Part shown: piece after piece, positions 38,876-48,814 of the stretch
Layout: each line of letters starts with the position of its first letter
Position numbering within the stretch: the stretch's first letter is position 1
Assembly (NCBI RefSeq): GCF_016583575.1
Contig: NZ_NRRG01000008.1
Span: 53,501-117,500 of the forward strand
DNA: 64,000 bases
Reading direction: 5' to 3'
Source of the DNA: Thiocystis violacea
GTDB lineage: Bacteria; Pseudomonadota; Gammaproteobacteria; Chromatiales; Chromatiaceae
Notes under the pieces: model-generated
What the model was told of the DNA's origin: nothing
The model's database searches: none
What the model saw: the letters and a program-made list of their open reading frames with translations, nothing else
Translations under genes and position numbers: made by a program

Positions 38876-40225
38876 TCACCCGGCGCGCGGCAGGCGCACG
38901 GTCGCGGTCACGCCCCGGCCGGGCGGGCTGTCGAGCCTGAGTGTACCGGCGTAGCGCTGGACCAGCCGTTGCGACAGCGCCAGTCCCAGACCGGTGCCGG
39001 TCGGCTTGGTGGTGGCGAAGGGTCGGAACAACCGGCCGCGCATGGCGCTCGACAGCCCCGGCCCGGTGTCGCTGACCGTCACCAGGACGCGCTTGGCGCC
39101 AGACTTTTCCAGGGCCGTCACGACCGTCAAGGTGCCCTCGTGCTCCATCGCCTCGATGGCATTCATCACCAGATTCCCGATCACCTGCGACAATGGCGCC
39201 GGGCTGGCGAGCACGGTCAAGGGCGTCTCCGCGCGCTCGAAACGCAGCGCGACTCGGGCGCGCTGGAGCGCGGCGGCGTGGTTCGCCAGCACGGCCTCCA
39301 CCAGGGCATTGACCTCGACGCGCTCGGTCTCGCCGCCGTCGGCGCGCGAGAACTCCAGCAGCTCGCGTGCCCAGCGGTCCAGCCGGTCCGCCTCGCTGAT
39401 GATGTCGGCGGCCGACTCGCGCGCGCCGTCCAGATCGTCGGTCAGGGTCAGCTCGGCGCAGGCGCGGATCGATGCCAGCGGATTGCGCATCGCATGGGCG
39501 ACCGCCGAGGCCGTCTCGCCCACCATGGACAGCCGTTCGGATTCGACCAGCCGTTGCTGCTGCTCGTCCATGAGGCGGCTCGCGCGCCGCACGATCTGGT
39601 AGAGCGCGGCGAACAGGAGGACGCCGGCTCCCGCCGCGCTGAGCCAGATCAGGCGCTGTCCCTCGACGATCGCCTGATGCAGCGCCAGGGGGAGCTTATA
39701 CAGCTCGATGGCCCCGATGATCGCGCGGCGGTCCGGACCGCGGATCGGGACATAGGTCTCGACGAAGCGCAGACCGATCTGACGCGCGTCGAAATCCCGG
39801 TGCTCCGATTTGTCGGTGGCGCCCAGGATGCCGGACTCGAAGGTCAGTTCGCCCCGCAGCGCCGCCTCCAGCTCGTCGTTGTCCTGGAACCGCTGGCCGA
39901 CCAGGAGACGGTCGCTGGACCAGAGCACCGAGCGATCGGCCCCGTAGATGTTCGCGCGCACCACCGAGGGCAGTCGCATCACATGCTCGACGAAGGCGTC
40001 GAGCGCCTGGCTGGACGACGGCTCGGAGCCCGCGGCGACGCTCGGCCAGGCTCCTTCCGAGGCGACGAAGTTCTCGATGAAGTCCTGGGTCAGCTCGGCC
40101 TCGCGGGTCAGGAGCTTGTCGGTCAGGAAGCGCGACAGCAAAAAACCCGAAACCAGGCTGATCAGCAGGATGGTCGTAAAGGACAGGAGCGCGAACTGGC
40201 GCCTCAGATTGAAATGGGTGTTCAT
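38876..40225 (-). CDS. Membrane sensor histidine kinase
   Basis: 449 residues from MNTHFNLRRQ. Transmembrane helices at about 12-32 and 192-210 enclose a periplasmic sensor of about 160 residues (a dCache/sCache-like fold is possible). HisKA has AVAHAMRNPLASIRA with His244, followed by HATPase motifs NLVMNAIEAM (N box), DTGPGL (G1) and GTGLGLALSQ (G2). It pairs with the downstream NtrC-type regulator. The signal sensed is not apparent. Confidence 0.9.
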   Translation of the reverse strand: MNTHFNLRRQFALLSFTTILLISLVSGFLLSRFLTDKLLTREAELTQDFIENFVASEGAWPSVAAGSEPSSSQALDAFVEHVMRLPSVVRANIYGADRSVLWSSDRLLVGQRFQDNDELEAALRGELTFESGILGATDKSEHRDFDARQIGLRFVETYVPIRGPDRRAIIGAIELYKLPLALHQAIVEGQRLIWLSAAGAGVLLFAALYQIVRRASRLMDEQQQRLVESERLSMVGETASAVAHAMRNPLASIRACAELTLTDDLDGARESAADIISEADRLDRWARELLEFSRADGGETERVEVNALVEAVLANHAAALQRARVALRFERAETPLTVLASPAPLSQVIGNLVMNAIEAMEHEGTLTVVTALEKSGAKRVLVTVSDTGPGLSSAMRGRLFRPFATTKPTGTGLGLALSQRLVQRYAGTLRLDSPPGRGVTATVRLPRAG

Positions 40226-40444
40226 GGCCGGGCGCGGCGATGAAGATGTAGACGAAGGGTGGAGAGGCAATGGCTTGACCCCTTTGGCGCGCGCTCATGC
40301 GGGATCAGTGGAGTATGAATGAAACACCGCCCAATGGTGACGCGCGCATCGACCGTGAATCCGCGACCGATGCGCAAGGCGCGGAACGTCCGAGCCCCAT
40401 CGGCGCGCCGGCACCCGGCGAGCGGGCACCGGCGCGGTCGGATC

Positions 40445-41500
40445 TCAGGGAAGCGCCTTGAGCCGCAGGATCTCGGCGTTGCGCCAGTCGCTGATCGGCT
40501 GCCAGGGGCCGTAGAGGATGTCCTCGTCGCTGAAGGGCTCGCCGGGATAGCCGCAGCCCACCAGCCAGGAGGCCGGTTTGCGCAGGGCGCCGGGAATGCC
40601 GTCGGCTTCCGTGTGGCAGAACATCTGATCGGCCATGCCGTCCGGGCGCGGCTGATCGTTGATGTAGACGGCCATGTCCAGGGCCTCCTGCGCGCTCAGG
40701 GTCAACGGATCGCCGAAGGGCATGTGCGCCTTGATGTAGCCCGCCAGGTTCTGGCTGTTGTAGAAGGCCGCGCCGCGCGAATAGCCGTCCGCGCCCCAGA
40801 GGGCCGGGACGCGCGGGCGGTTCTCGCCCCGGCGGTACTCGCCGCGTCCGGGACCGTCCTGGCTGTGGCAGGAGGCGCACTCCTGGGCGTAAAGGGCCGC
40901 GCCCTCCTGGGGATCCGCCGTCATCTGGGCCACGTTCGCATCCACCACCGGCAAGGCATGGCCCGGCAGATTGGATCATCCCGCGCCCTGCATGGCGGGG
41001 TCGGTGACGCCGTCGGCGAGCCACTGAATGTAGGCCACCATGTCGCGCATCACCGGATCCTGCTTGGTCGGGGTCTGGGCGGTGTTCATGCAGTTGCGGA
41101 AGCAGTCGATGATGGAGTCCTCCAGATCCCGGTTGTAGTTGAGCGGGCGGAAATAGGGCCGTCCGGCGTATTTGTCCGGCGATTGGTACATGGGCGTGCC
41201 GAAGGGCACCTGACCGCCGGTGAAATGGCAGCTCGAACAGGCGGTGGTGGTGGTCGCGTAGGGGGTGCCGTCCGGGAATTTCTTGTTGCCGTCCGGCCCC
41301 AGGGTGCGACTGGTGTGATGGATGTACTCATAGCCGCGGCGCACGTTGGCCGGGGCGGTCTTGATCTTGCGGCAGTTGTACCAGGCGCCCATGGTGTCGC
41401 AGTCCGGCTCGACGATGGCGCCGTCGAAGCCGAGGTTGTCCGCGAGCGCCAGGGGCGCCATGAGGGTCAGGACGCCGGCCCAGGCTGTGGTCTTCTTCAT
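40445..41500 (-). pseudogene. TsdA-like diheme cytochrome c, split by in-frame TGA
   Basis: Two consecutive frames in the same phase. The 5' part (174 codons) has a signal peptide ending LALA-D and a SoxA/TsdA-type domain with CSSCH (88-92) and SIIDCFRNCMN. The 3' part has CASCH and PALWGADGYSRGAAFYN, the second heme domain. Between them, TGA at 40976-40978 is followed in frame by SNLPGHALPVVDAN, which continues the linker without a break. TsdA oxidises thiosulfate to tetrathionate using both hemes on one chain. A one-base change such as TGG to TGA explains the split; a new ATG exists at 40954, but that part lacks a signal peptide. Confidence 0.8.
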
Positions 41501-41653
41501 CGCACCTCTCCGAATCCGCTGTTGGTGGTTGTGCTTGGTGGTACTCGTGGCCAGTCGCTGGCCCCAGTGGGTTCTCCGGGCAAGGGACGGTCATGGGAGC
41601 CGGCCGCCCGGCGCGCTGGGGCTCTCGGAAGGGTCAACAGTCGCAACGGCACC

Positions 41654-41724
41654 GTTATTCCCGACGCGCGTCGAAAAAAATTCCTCCGGCCGATGGAATA
41701 ACCAAGCCGCCCGCCCTGTTTCTA
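41654..41724 (+). promoter_or_regulatory. Candidate ECF-type promoter with GTTATTCC/GGAATAAC inverted repeat
   Basis: GGAATAAC at 41695-41702 resembles the GGAA-type -35 of ECF sigma factors, with TTTCTA ending at 41724 as possible -10. Its exact reverse complement GTTATTCC lies at 41654-41661. This precedes the secreted-protein gene at 41822, which is followed by an ECF sigma/anti-sigma pair that may use it. The spacing is slightly long for an ECF promoter. Confidence 0.3.
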
Positions 41725-41821
41725 CCCTTGAGGCGCGGACCCAGCGACATCCCTCGACACCCTGACTCCAGGTCGCGCGCCGTCGCGACGCCAAGACGCA
41801 ACTCGAAACAGGAGACGCCCG

Positions 41822-42628
41822 ATGAAGACCCGACTCATGGCTCTGAGCCTGGCCGCGGCCCTGCTGGCCGGCGGTCCGATCGCGACCGTCTTGGCCAGAC
41901 AGGGCGCCGATGATCCCATCAACAGCGCGTCGCCCGGCGATGACCGTGGCGGTGAGCGCACGCGCGGTGCCGACGATGACGGCGGGGATGATCGGGGGCG
42001 TGACGATGACCCTGGCCGACTGGGCTTTCCGGTCGAGATCGACGTGGAGACACCTCGGCGCGGCGACCGGGTCGGCCTCGGCGGACGCGGCTGGCTGGTC
42101 GATCTGGAGATCGAATACCAAGTCCCCCTGGCGCGAACCGGCTTCACGGTGAATCCGGATGGCGTGACGCCTGGCTTCCAGCTCACCGGAGCGGCAACGC
42201 ATGCCAACGCCGCGCCGCTGCCGGGCACCTTCGGTGTCGGTGCCGATGACCGGCTGCCGGGTCTGATCGTGCTGCTCACGACCACCAGCGCGGCGTCCGG
42301 CGGCCCCTGTCAGAACCTGGCCAACCTCTTCAATCTGACCGGGATCACTGACCTCGACAGCGACCAGGCGGAGCTGTGGGACACCTGGATCATCGGCGCG
42401 TCCAATTTCGGGAGCGACGTCGACAGCACCCTCTTCGTCGCGGTCGCGAGCGATCTCAACGGCGACGGCATCTACAACGATGCGCCGGATGTGCTGACCG
42501 ATTCGGAGGGCGACGGCTTCTGCACCCAAGCGGACCTGCTCGACCATGGCGTCGTCTCCAACATCGAGCCGGTGCATTTTCACATCAATGGGGCCGTGGA
42601 TCTGACCGGGCTGCCGGTGGTTCCCTGA
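41822..42628 (+). CDS. Secreted acidic protein of unknown function
   Basis: 268 residues with a signal peptide (RLMALSLAAALLAGGPIATV). Residues 27-65 are very rich in Asp, Gly and Arg and probably disordered. The remainder is beta-rich, with calcium-loop-like segments DLNGDGIYND and DSEGDGFCTQADL near residues 215-240. No family recognised. It lies 18 bp before the ECF sigma gene on the same strand and is the natural candidate for a target or signal of that sigma system. Confidence 0.6.
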   Translation: MKTRLMALSLAAALLAGGPIATVLARQGADDPINSASPGDDRGGERTRGADDDGGDDRGRDDDPGRLGFPVEIDVETPRRGDRVGLGGRGWLVDLEIEYQVPLARTGFTVNPDGVTPGFQLTGAATHANAAPLPGTFGVGADDRLPGLIVLLTTTSAASGGPCQNLANLFNLTGITDLDSDQAELWDTWIIGASNFGSDVDSTLFVAVASDLNGDGIYNDAPDVLTDSEGDGFCTQADLLDHGVVSNIEPVHFHINGAVDLTGLPVVP

Positions 42629-42646
42629 GCGCGAGGCGAGTCAGCG

Positions 42647-43156
42647 ATGAATGAGGGGATCACGGGCGAGTTGCTCGCCACGCAGATACCGAGGTTGCGG
42701 CGCTACGCCCGTGCCCTCACGCGCAACGTCCAGGCCGCCGACGACCTGGTTCAGGATTGTCTGGAGCGGGCCTGGCGCAAGGGTCACCTGTGGGAGCACG
42801 GCACGGATCTGCGCGCCTGGCTCTTCACCCTGATGCACAATGTCCACATCAATGCCCTGAAACGCCGGCAGCCCGAGACCGAGCCCATGGTGCACAGCGA
42901 CTACCCCGACCCCCGGCCGATCGCGCCCGACGCCGGACTGCATCTGCGCGACCTGGAGCAGGGACTCGCCCGGCTGACGCCCGAGCAACGCGAGGTGCTG
43001 CTGCTGGTGTGTCTGGAGGAGATGCGCTACGAGCAGGTGGCGAGCGTGCTCGGCGTGCCGATCGGGACCGTGATGTCCCGCCTGCACCGGGCGCGCGAGC
43101 GGCTACGCACCTGGATGGCCGACGAGAAGACGCCCCCGCTACGGAGGGTCAAGTGA
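42647..43156 (+). CDS. ECF RNA polymerase sigma factor
   Basis: 169 residues with sigma region 2 (RYARALTRNVQAADDLVQDC, then LWEHGTDLRAWLFTLMHN) and region 4 (LTPEQREVLLLVCLEEMRYE, GVPIGTVMSRLHRARERL). Its stop shares one base with the ATG of the anti-sigma gene. It probably controls the upstream secreted protein and itself. Confidence 0.9.
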   Translation: MNEGITGELLATQIPRLRRYARALTRNVQAADDLVQDCLERAWRKGHLWEHGTDLRAWLFTLMHNVHINALKRRQPETEPMVHSDYPDPRPIAPDAGLHLRDLEQGLARLTPEQREVLLLVCLEEMRYEQVASVLGVPIGTVMSRLHRARERLRTWMADEKTPPLRRVK

Positions 43157-43914
43157 TGAACAAGCCCCTATCCCAAGAACGGCAAGACCTCCACGCCTAT
43201 GTCGACGACCAGTTGCCGCCGGCCGCCCGCGCGCGGGTCGAGACCTGGCTCGCGGCCAATCCGCAACCGCGCCGTCAGGCCGAGGACTATGCGGCGATTC
43301 GCGATGGACTGCGCGCGCTCTACGCCCCGGTCATGAGCGAGCCGGTGCCGGAGCGCTGGCGGCAACGTCCCCGGGAGTGGCGGCGACCGCTCATGGCGCT
43401 GGCGGCGAGCGTCCTGCTGCTGCTCACCGGGACCTGGATCGGCCTGCGGCTCGGGCCGGTCGCGGATCTGCCCCTGGCCGGCGTGCCCCATGTGGTGCGC
43501 GAGGCGGCCATGGCCTATGCCGTCTACACGCCGGAGGTCCGCCATCCGGTGGAGGTGCCCGGCGAGCAATCCGAGCATCTAGTGGCCTGGCTGACCAAAC
43601 GCATGGGGGTCCAGATGCAGGCCCCCACGCTGGAGACCCTGGGGTATGCGCTCGTCGGCGGCCGGCTGCTCTCCGGCGACGATGGACCGGGCGCGCTGCT
43701 CATGTACGAGGACGCCGAGGGACGACGGGTGGTGCTCTATGCCTGCCGCAACGAGGACGCGGACCGCAACACCGCCTTCCGCTTCGCCCAGGCGGAGGGT
43801 GTCTCGGTTTTCTACTGGCTCGAGGGCGCACTGACCTACGCCCTGGCCGGCGAGGTCGACCGCGCCGCATTGCAGGGTCTGGCGGAGTCCGTCTATCGGC
43901 AGATCGCGATTTGA
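43156..43914 (+). CDS. Membrane anti-sigma factor
   Basis: 252 residues. The N-terminal 60 residues have the anti-sigma start LHAYVDDQLPPAARARVETW, a helical sigma-binding domain without the usual zinc HxxxCxxC motif. One transmembrane helix at about 78-100 leads to a periplasmic domain of about 150 residues (EHLVAWLTKRMGVQMQAPTL, YALAGEVDRAALQGLAESVY). ATG overlaps the sigma stop by one base. It holds the sigma factor at the membrane until an envelope signal arrives. Confidence 0.88.
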   Translation: MNKPLSQERQDLHAYVDDQLPPAARARVETWLAANPQPRRQAEDYAAIRDGLRALYAPVMSEPVPERWRQRPREWRRPLMALAASVLLLLTGTWIGLRLGPVADLPLAGVPHVVREAAMAYAVYTPEVRHPVEVPGEQSEHLVAWLTKRMGVQMQAPTLETLGYALVGGRLLSGDDGPGALLMYEDAEGRRVVLYACRNEDADRNTAFRFAQAEGVSVFYWLEGALTYALAGEVDRAALQGLAESVYRQIAI

Positions 43915-44235
43915 CTCTCGCCGATGGCTCTCAACGTGGAGTACGCTCGCATCGAGCGTCCCCACAAGCCCATGCGGCGGATGGCGACGTCGGTCGTCGA
44001 TGCGACAGGTACCAAGGCCAAATAAGAGCGAAGCGGCCTCAGAGTGCTACGGCTAGCCAGCAAAGGTGAAATGATCGCCGCCATCGGCAAGCTGGGTAAC
44101 GGACAGGGGATGAGCGGTAGTGAGTTTCGACCCGAACGAGACGGCCAACGGGGCGTATGATTGACGGCGTTGAGTAGGATGTCGTTCATTGAGCGTCCTC
44201 CACTTCCGCCACGACACGCCTTTGGGAGGCGGTGC
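43915..44235. other. Intergenic region before the hybrid kinase
   Basis: About 320 bp. The plus strand shows short coding-like scraps (VEYARIERPHKPMRRMATSV, then a stop) that could be an eroded gene, but nothing identifiable. Confidence 0.35.
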
Positions 44236-47200
44236 ATGTCAACGACTGAGACCCGCCTCTTCAAGCCGGTGCCCGGCTTGTCTGCCTTGATTGATGGCGA
44301 GGCGCCGGTGCCTCTCAGCGACCTCTGCACCAAGGTGCTCGATCTCATGCCCAACGGCGTCGCCGTGTGTCGGATGCTGTTCGAGGCGGGGGTTCCATCC
44401 GACTATATCCATCTTTACACCAATCCCGCCTTCCACGCGCAAACCGGACTGGGCCAGATCCGTGGCCAGCGCCTCACCGAGGTCATGCCCGGCCTCCGTG
44501 AGGCCGATCCCCGGCTGTTCGAGATCTACGGGCGTGTGGCCGCCAGCGGGCAACCGGAACACTTCGATCTCGCTGTCCAGTCCCTCGACAAGTGGTTTTC
44601 GATTCAGGTTTTTTGTCCGCAACCCGAATACTTTGTCGTCATTTTCGATGACATCACCCAGCGCAAGCAGGACGAGGCTCAGCTCCGTCTCCAGTCGCTC
44701 GTGCTCGATCAGATTCAAGATCATGTGACCATGACGGATCTGCGCGGCGTCGTGACCTACGTCAATCGCACCCAAGTCGAGGCTTTGCAATGTCCTCCCT
44801 CAGCGAAGATCGGTCAGCACGTCTCGGCCTATGGCGAAAGCCCCCAGGCGGATGCGACCCAGCAAGAAATCGTTGAGGCCACGCTGAGGCAAGGGGCTTG
44901 GAACGGCAAGGTGGTGAACGCGCGGCCGGATGGCTCATCCCTGTTTCTCGATTTGCGCACCACCTTGGTCAAGGACGAAGCCGGCCAACCCGTCGCCATG
45001 GTGGGGATTGGGACCGACATCACCGCGCGGCTTCAAGTCGAGGCCGCGTTGCGCGACAGTGAACGCCATTACCGCATCCTGTTTGACAACCTCTTTGCCG
45101 GCGTGGTGGTGCATGGCCCCGACACCAGCATCTTGTTCTCCAATCCGATGGCCTCGCACCTCCTGGGGCTGACGACGGCACAGATGCGTGGGATCACGAC
45201 CATTGATCCGGCGTGGTGTTTCATCCGCGAAGACGGTACCCGAATGCCGGTGGCGGAGTATCCGGTCCATCGCGTCGTCGCGTCCGGCGTCGCCACGCAC
45301 AATTTGATCTTGGGTATTCTCAGACCCGACCGCAAACGACCGACCTGGGTGCAGTGTGAAGCGCATCCCATCCAGGGCGAGCAGGGTCAAATCCAGCAGA
45401 TCGTCGTGACCTTTTTCGAGATTACCGAACGCAAGCAAACCGAGGAGATCCAAGCTTTTTTGGCGCGGACGGTCAGCACGGTCACGGAGCCGTCTTTTTT
45501 CCATGCTTTGGCGCGTGACCTGGCCGAGCGTCTCGGCCTGTTCTATGTCTGCATCGATCGCCTCGAAGGGGATGGATTGCACGCCCGCACCCTGGCCGTT
45601 TGGTGTGATGGGCACTTCGAGGACAACGTCACCTATGCCTTGCAGGACACCCCCTGCGGCGAGGTCGTCGGCCAACAGCTCTGTTGCTTCCCGGACAGCG
45701 TCTGCCAGTCCTTCCCGCGTGACCAAGTGCTTCGCACGTTACGTGCGGAGAGTTATCTCGGGACCACGCTCTGGAGCCATACCGGCCAACCGATCGGCCT
45801 GATCGCGCTGATCGGACGGACGCCGTTGGACAATCGCCCCTTTGCGGAAAGGGTCTTGAAACAGGTGGCGATCCGCGCGGCGGGCGAATTAGAACGACTC
45901 TTTACCGAGGAAGCGCTGCGTGAAAGCGAACAACATTTCCGCACCCTGGCCAATGGGGGTTCGACACTGATCTGGACCTCCGGGCAAGATCAGTTGTGCC
46001 ACTATTTCAACGAACCCTGGTTGCGATTTACCGGACGGACGCTGGAGCAGGAACGGGGCAACGGCTGGACCGAGGGCGTGCATCCGTTGGATTTCGACCG
46101 CTGTCGGCACACCTATGTCACCGCCTTCGAGCAACGCCAACCCTTCAGCATGGACTACCGCCTACGCCATGCCGATGGCACCTATCGCTGGCTCCGAGAT
46201 GACGGTAACCCACGCTATGACAGTCAGGGTTTGTTTCTCGGCTATATCGGGTTCTGTGTCGACATCAGCGAACAAAAGGCCGCCGCGGAAGAGCTGGAGC
46301 GCTACCGCCAACATCTGGAACAACTCGTTGATGCGCGCACGCGCGAGCTGGTGATCGCCAAGGACGCCGCTGAAACGGCCAATGTCGCCAAAAGCGCCTT
46401 CCTCGCCAACATGAGCCATGAAATCCGCACCCCCTTGAATGCCATCACGGGAATGGCCCACCTGCTCAAGCGCACCAGTGTCAGCCCGCAGCAAGCCAGC
46501 CGGCTCGACACGATCGATGCCGCTGGCCGGCATCTGTTGGACATCATCAATGCCGTCCTGGACCTCTCCAAGATCGAAGCCGGCAAATTCGACCTCGACG
46601 AAACCGACGTCAACGTCGGCCGCCTCACCGCCAATGTCGCCTCTCTGCTCTTCGAGCGCGCGCGGGCCAAAGGGCTCAAACTGACCGTTGAGACCCAGCC
46701 GCTACCCCATCCGCTCTTGGGCGATCCCACCCGGCTCCAGCAAGCCTTGCTGAACTACGCCACCAATGCGATCAAGTTCACCGAGACGGGGACCATCACC
46801 CTCCGCACGCGGGCCGCGGCGGAGGAAAAAGAGCGTGTGTTGGTCCGCTTCGAGGTGCAGGACACCGGAATTGGCATTGCCCCGGCGATCCTTCCCAAAC
46901 TCTTTTCGGTCTTCGAGCAGGCCGATAACTCGATTAGCCGCCACTATGGCGGGACCGGGCTGGGGTTGGCTATCACCAAAAAGTTGGCGCAGTTGATGGG
47001 GGGCGAGGCCGGCGTGGACAGTACGCCCGGTGTGGGCAGTACGTTCTGGTTCACCGCGCGGCTCAACAAGGGGATGTCCGCGACCGAGCCGGGGCCAGCC
47101 GCTCCGATCGGTGCGGCCGAGACCCTCCTCGTGCGGGATTATGCGGGCTGCCGGATCTTATTGGTCGAGGACGAACCGATCAATCGCGAGGTGACCGGAA

Positions 47201-47520
47201 CGCTCCTCGACGATCTCGGGATGGTGATCGAGATGGCCGAGGATGGGGTGCAAGCCGTTGAGCTGGCCCGCCGCAACGTCTATCACCTGATCTTGATGGA
47301 CATGCAGATGCCGAACCTGGACGGCGTGGAGGCGACCCGCCGGATCCGGCAGTTGAGCGGTCGATCACAGGTGCCGATCCTCGCCTTGACCGCGAATGCC
47401 TTTGCCGAGGACAAGGCGCGCTGCGCCGAGGCGGGGATGAACGACTTCATCGCCAAACCGGTCGAGCCGGAGGCGCTGTTCGCGGCCCTGTTGAAATGGT
47501 TGGCGCGGCCACCCGCTTGA
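44236..47520 (+). CDS. Hybrid sensor histidine kinase with PAS and GAF domains and a receiver
   Basis: 1094 residues from [10 protein letters not shown], with GGGAGGCGG as ribosome site. No transmembrane segment, so cytosolic. Domains in order: PAS at about 35-140, 150-270 and 275-400; GAF about 410-555; PAS about 570-690 (ending [19 protein letters not shown]); HisKA with [14 protein letters not shown], His728; HATPase with DTGIGI and GGTGLGLAI; receiver from about 975 with phospho-acceptor Asp1022 ([13 protein letters not shown]). Phosphate would pass from His728 to Asp1022. No partner regulator adjoins, so an orphan system is likely. Confidence 0.9.
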   Translation: MSTTETRLFKPVPGLSALIDGEAPVPLSDLCTKVLDLMPNGVAVCRMLFEAGVPSDYIHLYTNPAFHAQTGLGQIRGQRLTEVMPGLREADPRLFEIYGRVAASGQPEHFDLAVQSLDKWFSIQVFCPQPEYFVVIFDDITQRKQDEAQLRLQSLVLDQIQDHVTMTDLRGVVTYVNRTQVEALQCPPSAKIGQHVSAYGESPQADATQQEIVEATLRQGAWNGKVVNARPDGSSLFLDLRTTLVKDEAGQPVAMVGIGTDITARLQVEAALRDSERHYRILFDNLFAGVVVHGPDTSILFSNPMASHLLGLTTAQMRGITTIDPAWCFIREDGTRMPVAEYPVHRVVASGVATHNLILGILRPDRKRPTWVQCEAHPIQGEQGQIQQIVVTFFEITERKQTEEIQAFLARTVSTVTEPSFFHALARDLAERLGLFYVCIDRLEGDGLHARTLAVWCDGHFEDNVTYALQDTPCGEVVGQQLCCFPDSVCQSFPRDQVLRTLRAESYLGTTLWSHTGQPIGLIALIGRTPLDNRPFAERVLKQVAIRAAGELERLFTEEALRESEQHFRTLANGGSTLIWTSGQDQLCHYFNEPWLRFTGRTLEQERGNGWTEGVHPLDFDRCRHTYVTAFEQRQPFSMDYRLRHADGTYRWLRDDGNPRYDSQGLFLGYIGFCVDISEQKAAAEELERYRQHLEQLVDARTRELVIAKDAAETANVAKSAFLANMSHEIRTPLNAITGMAHLLKRTSVSPQQASRLDTIDAAGRHLLDIINAVLDLSKIEAGKFDLDETDVNVGRLTANVASLLFERARAKGLKLTVETQPLPHPLLGDPTRLQQALLNYATNAIKFTETGTITLRTRAAAEEKERVLVRFEVQDTGIGIAPAILPKLFSVFEQADNSISRHYGGTGLGLAITKKLAQLMGGEAGVDSTPGVGSTFWFTARLNKGMSATEPGPAAPIGAAETLLVRDYAGCRILLVEDEPINREVTGTLLDDLGMVIEMAEDGVQAVELARRNVYHLILMDMQMPNLDGVEATRRIRQLSGRSQVPILALTANAFAEDKARCAEAGMNDFIAKPVEPEALFAALLKWLARPPA

Positions 47521-47680
47521 GGATTCGAGGTTTTCGGATGATGGTGGGAGAACAGGCGAATCCGCTTGCAGGAACAGGAGCGGCACACGAGTCATCGGCA
47601 CCCAAGCTAATCGCCTTCTTTTTCACGCAAGCCAGGAGAACACGAGGAACGCGTTCAAGAAATCCGCCCTCGGGCTCGCG

Positions 47681-48079
47681 TTGGCCGGATGTTGGCTCGG
47701 TAACGGCCTGTGCGCCGCCGATTCCGCTATCCCCAATCTGGTGGGAACCTGGGTCATTGAAACGGAAGGCGGTGTCCTCGCCAAGGGGGCGGACATCCGG
47801 GAGAAAACCCATCATCGCGGCGAGTTCAGCACGCTCAAAGCGCAAGCTGTTGTGACCAAGCCGCAAGGTCGCGTGCTGCACGGCGTGTTCACCTCCCCGC
47901 GCGCAACCGAAAAATTTATGGCCGTGATCGGCCTGGATAACAAGACGGTGGCGTTTGCCGATGAGGATGGCGTCTTGGATGGGGAAATCGTTAACGCCGA
48001 TCGGCTGAATGTGATCTATCGACATATCAGTGAGACCGATACCGTCGTCGGCGTTGGAACTTTTACAAGGAAGAAATAG
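47681..48079 (+). CDS. Secreted protein of unknown function, start unclear
   Basis: 132 codons from TTG; upstream in the same frame is AFKKSALGLALAGCWLGNGL, which looks like a signal peptide or lipobox (LAGC), but no ATG, GTG or TTG opens it. The mature part (NLVGTWVIETEGG, FMAVIGLDNKTVAFADEDGV, VIYRHISETDTVVGVGTFTR) resembles lipocalin-like small secreted proteins. The real start may have been lost by mutation (ACG/GCG codons stand near a GAGGA site). A hairpin follows 9 bp after the stop. Confidence 0.5.
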   Translation: MAGCWLGNGLCAADSAIPNLVGTWVIETEGGVLAKGADIREKTHHRGEFSTLKAQAVVTKPQGRVLHGVFTSPRATEKFMAVIGLDNKTVAFADEDGVLDGEIVNADRLNVIYRHISETDTVVGVGTFTRKK

Positions 48080-48087
48080 ACGGGAAA

Positions 48088-48104
48088 CCGAGAGTCCCTC
48101 TCGG
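48088..48104 (+). terminator. Hairpin, possible terminator
   Basis: CCGAGAG-TCC-CTCTCGG: perfect 7-bp stem and 3-base loop just downstream of the 48079 stop, followed by only moderately T-rich CTGTTCGTCTT. Confidence 0.4.
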
Positions 48105-48115
48105 CTGTTCGTCTT

Positions 48116-48153
48116 GGGGTCTGACAATCATTGGAACGAAAACTTACGCTAAG
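48116..48153 (-). repeat. Tn3-family 38-bp terminal inverted repeat
   Basis: Starts GGGGTCTGAC and ends TTACGCTAAG, exactly 38 bases, the form of Tn3-family ends. The resolvase gene runs inward from it, with its TAA stop inside the repeat. No second end was found in the window. Confidence 0.75.
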
Positions 48154-48562
48154 GGCTCCGACCCCGCCGCGACGGCCAGATACCGGTAGAACGTCGCCCG
48201 CGAGATCGCCAGGGTCTTGCAGATCTGCTTCACAGTCAGTGTCCGGCCGGCGTACATCCGCTGCGCGGTCTTCACTCGCGGATCGTCGCCCGTCGTCGGT
48301 CTGCGCCCGCCCTGACGCCCGCGTGCCCGGGCGGCTGTGAGCCCCGCCTTCGTCCGTTCCTGAATCAGCCGGCGCTCGAACTGGGCCAGAGCCGAGAAAA
48401 TGTGAAAGATCAGCTCGCCGGAGGCGCTGGTGGTATCGATCGCGCCATCGCACAGCGAGCGGAAGGCGATCCCCTTGCCCAGCAGTTCCTGGATCAGGGC
48501 CACCAGATGTGGCATGGAGCGACCCAGCCGGTCAAGCCGCCACACCACGAGCGTGTCACCGG
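48144..48562 (-). pseudogene. 5'-truncated Tn3-type resolvase (serine recombinase)
   Basis: About 139 codons: SGDTLVVWRLDRLGRSMPHL, GELIFHIFSALAQFERRLIQ and a C-terminal helix-turn-helix LTVKQICKTLAISRATFYRY. The first 60-65 residues, with the catalytic Ser (normally ARVSTxxQ), are missing: at about 48562 the sequence switches to an oppositely oriented recombinase fragment. It cannot be active. It marks the remains of a Tn3-family transposon whose end is at 48116-48153. Confidence 0.85.
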
Positions 48563-48814
48563 AGGAGAACCGCCGTGTGGCCCGCACCCGCCAGCGCGGG
48601 GCGCGCTATTTGCTGCAAGGTCTGCTCAATTGCGCCTGCTGTGGCCATGTCTTCTACGGCAAGGCCATCAGTTTGAGCGCCGGCAAGGGCCAGCGGCGTG
48701 ACTATGCCTATTAACGCTGCATCGGCACGGTTGCCTATCGCTTCGGCGGCACGCGCATCTGCTCTAACCACCAGGTGCGTACCGATCGGTTGGAGACGGC
48801 GGTGTGGGCTGAGG
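48563..48814 (+). pseudogene. Fragment of a large serine recombinase (zinc beta-ribbon region)
   Basis: Plus-strand frame EENRRVARTRQRGARYLLQG, then NCACCGHVFYGKAISL, a TAA (48712-48714) in place of an expected Tyr, then RCIGTVAYRFGGTRICSNHQ and RTDRLETAVW. The CxxC...C pattern is the recombinase zinc beta-ribbon. The fragment is bounded left by the truncated resolvase and right by the MITE-like element, and is dead. Confidence 0.75.

Noticed and set aside
40976..40978. TGA in the TsdA-like gene as a selenocysteine codon
   Set aside because: No selenoprotein is known in this family, no SECIS-like hairpin was evident, and other genes here are broken by TAA and TAG.
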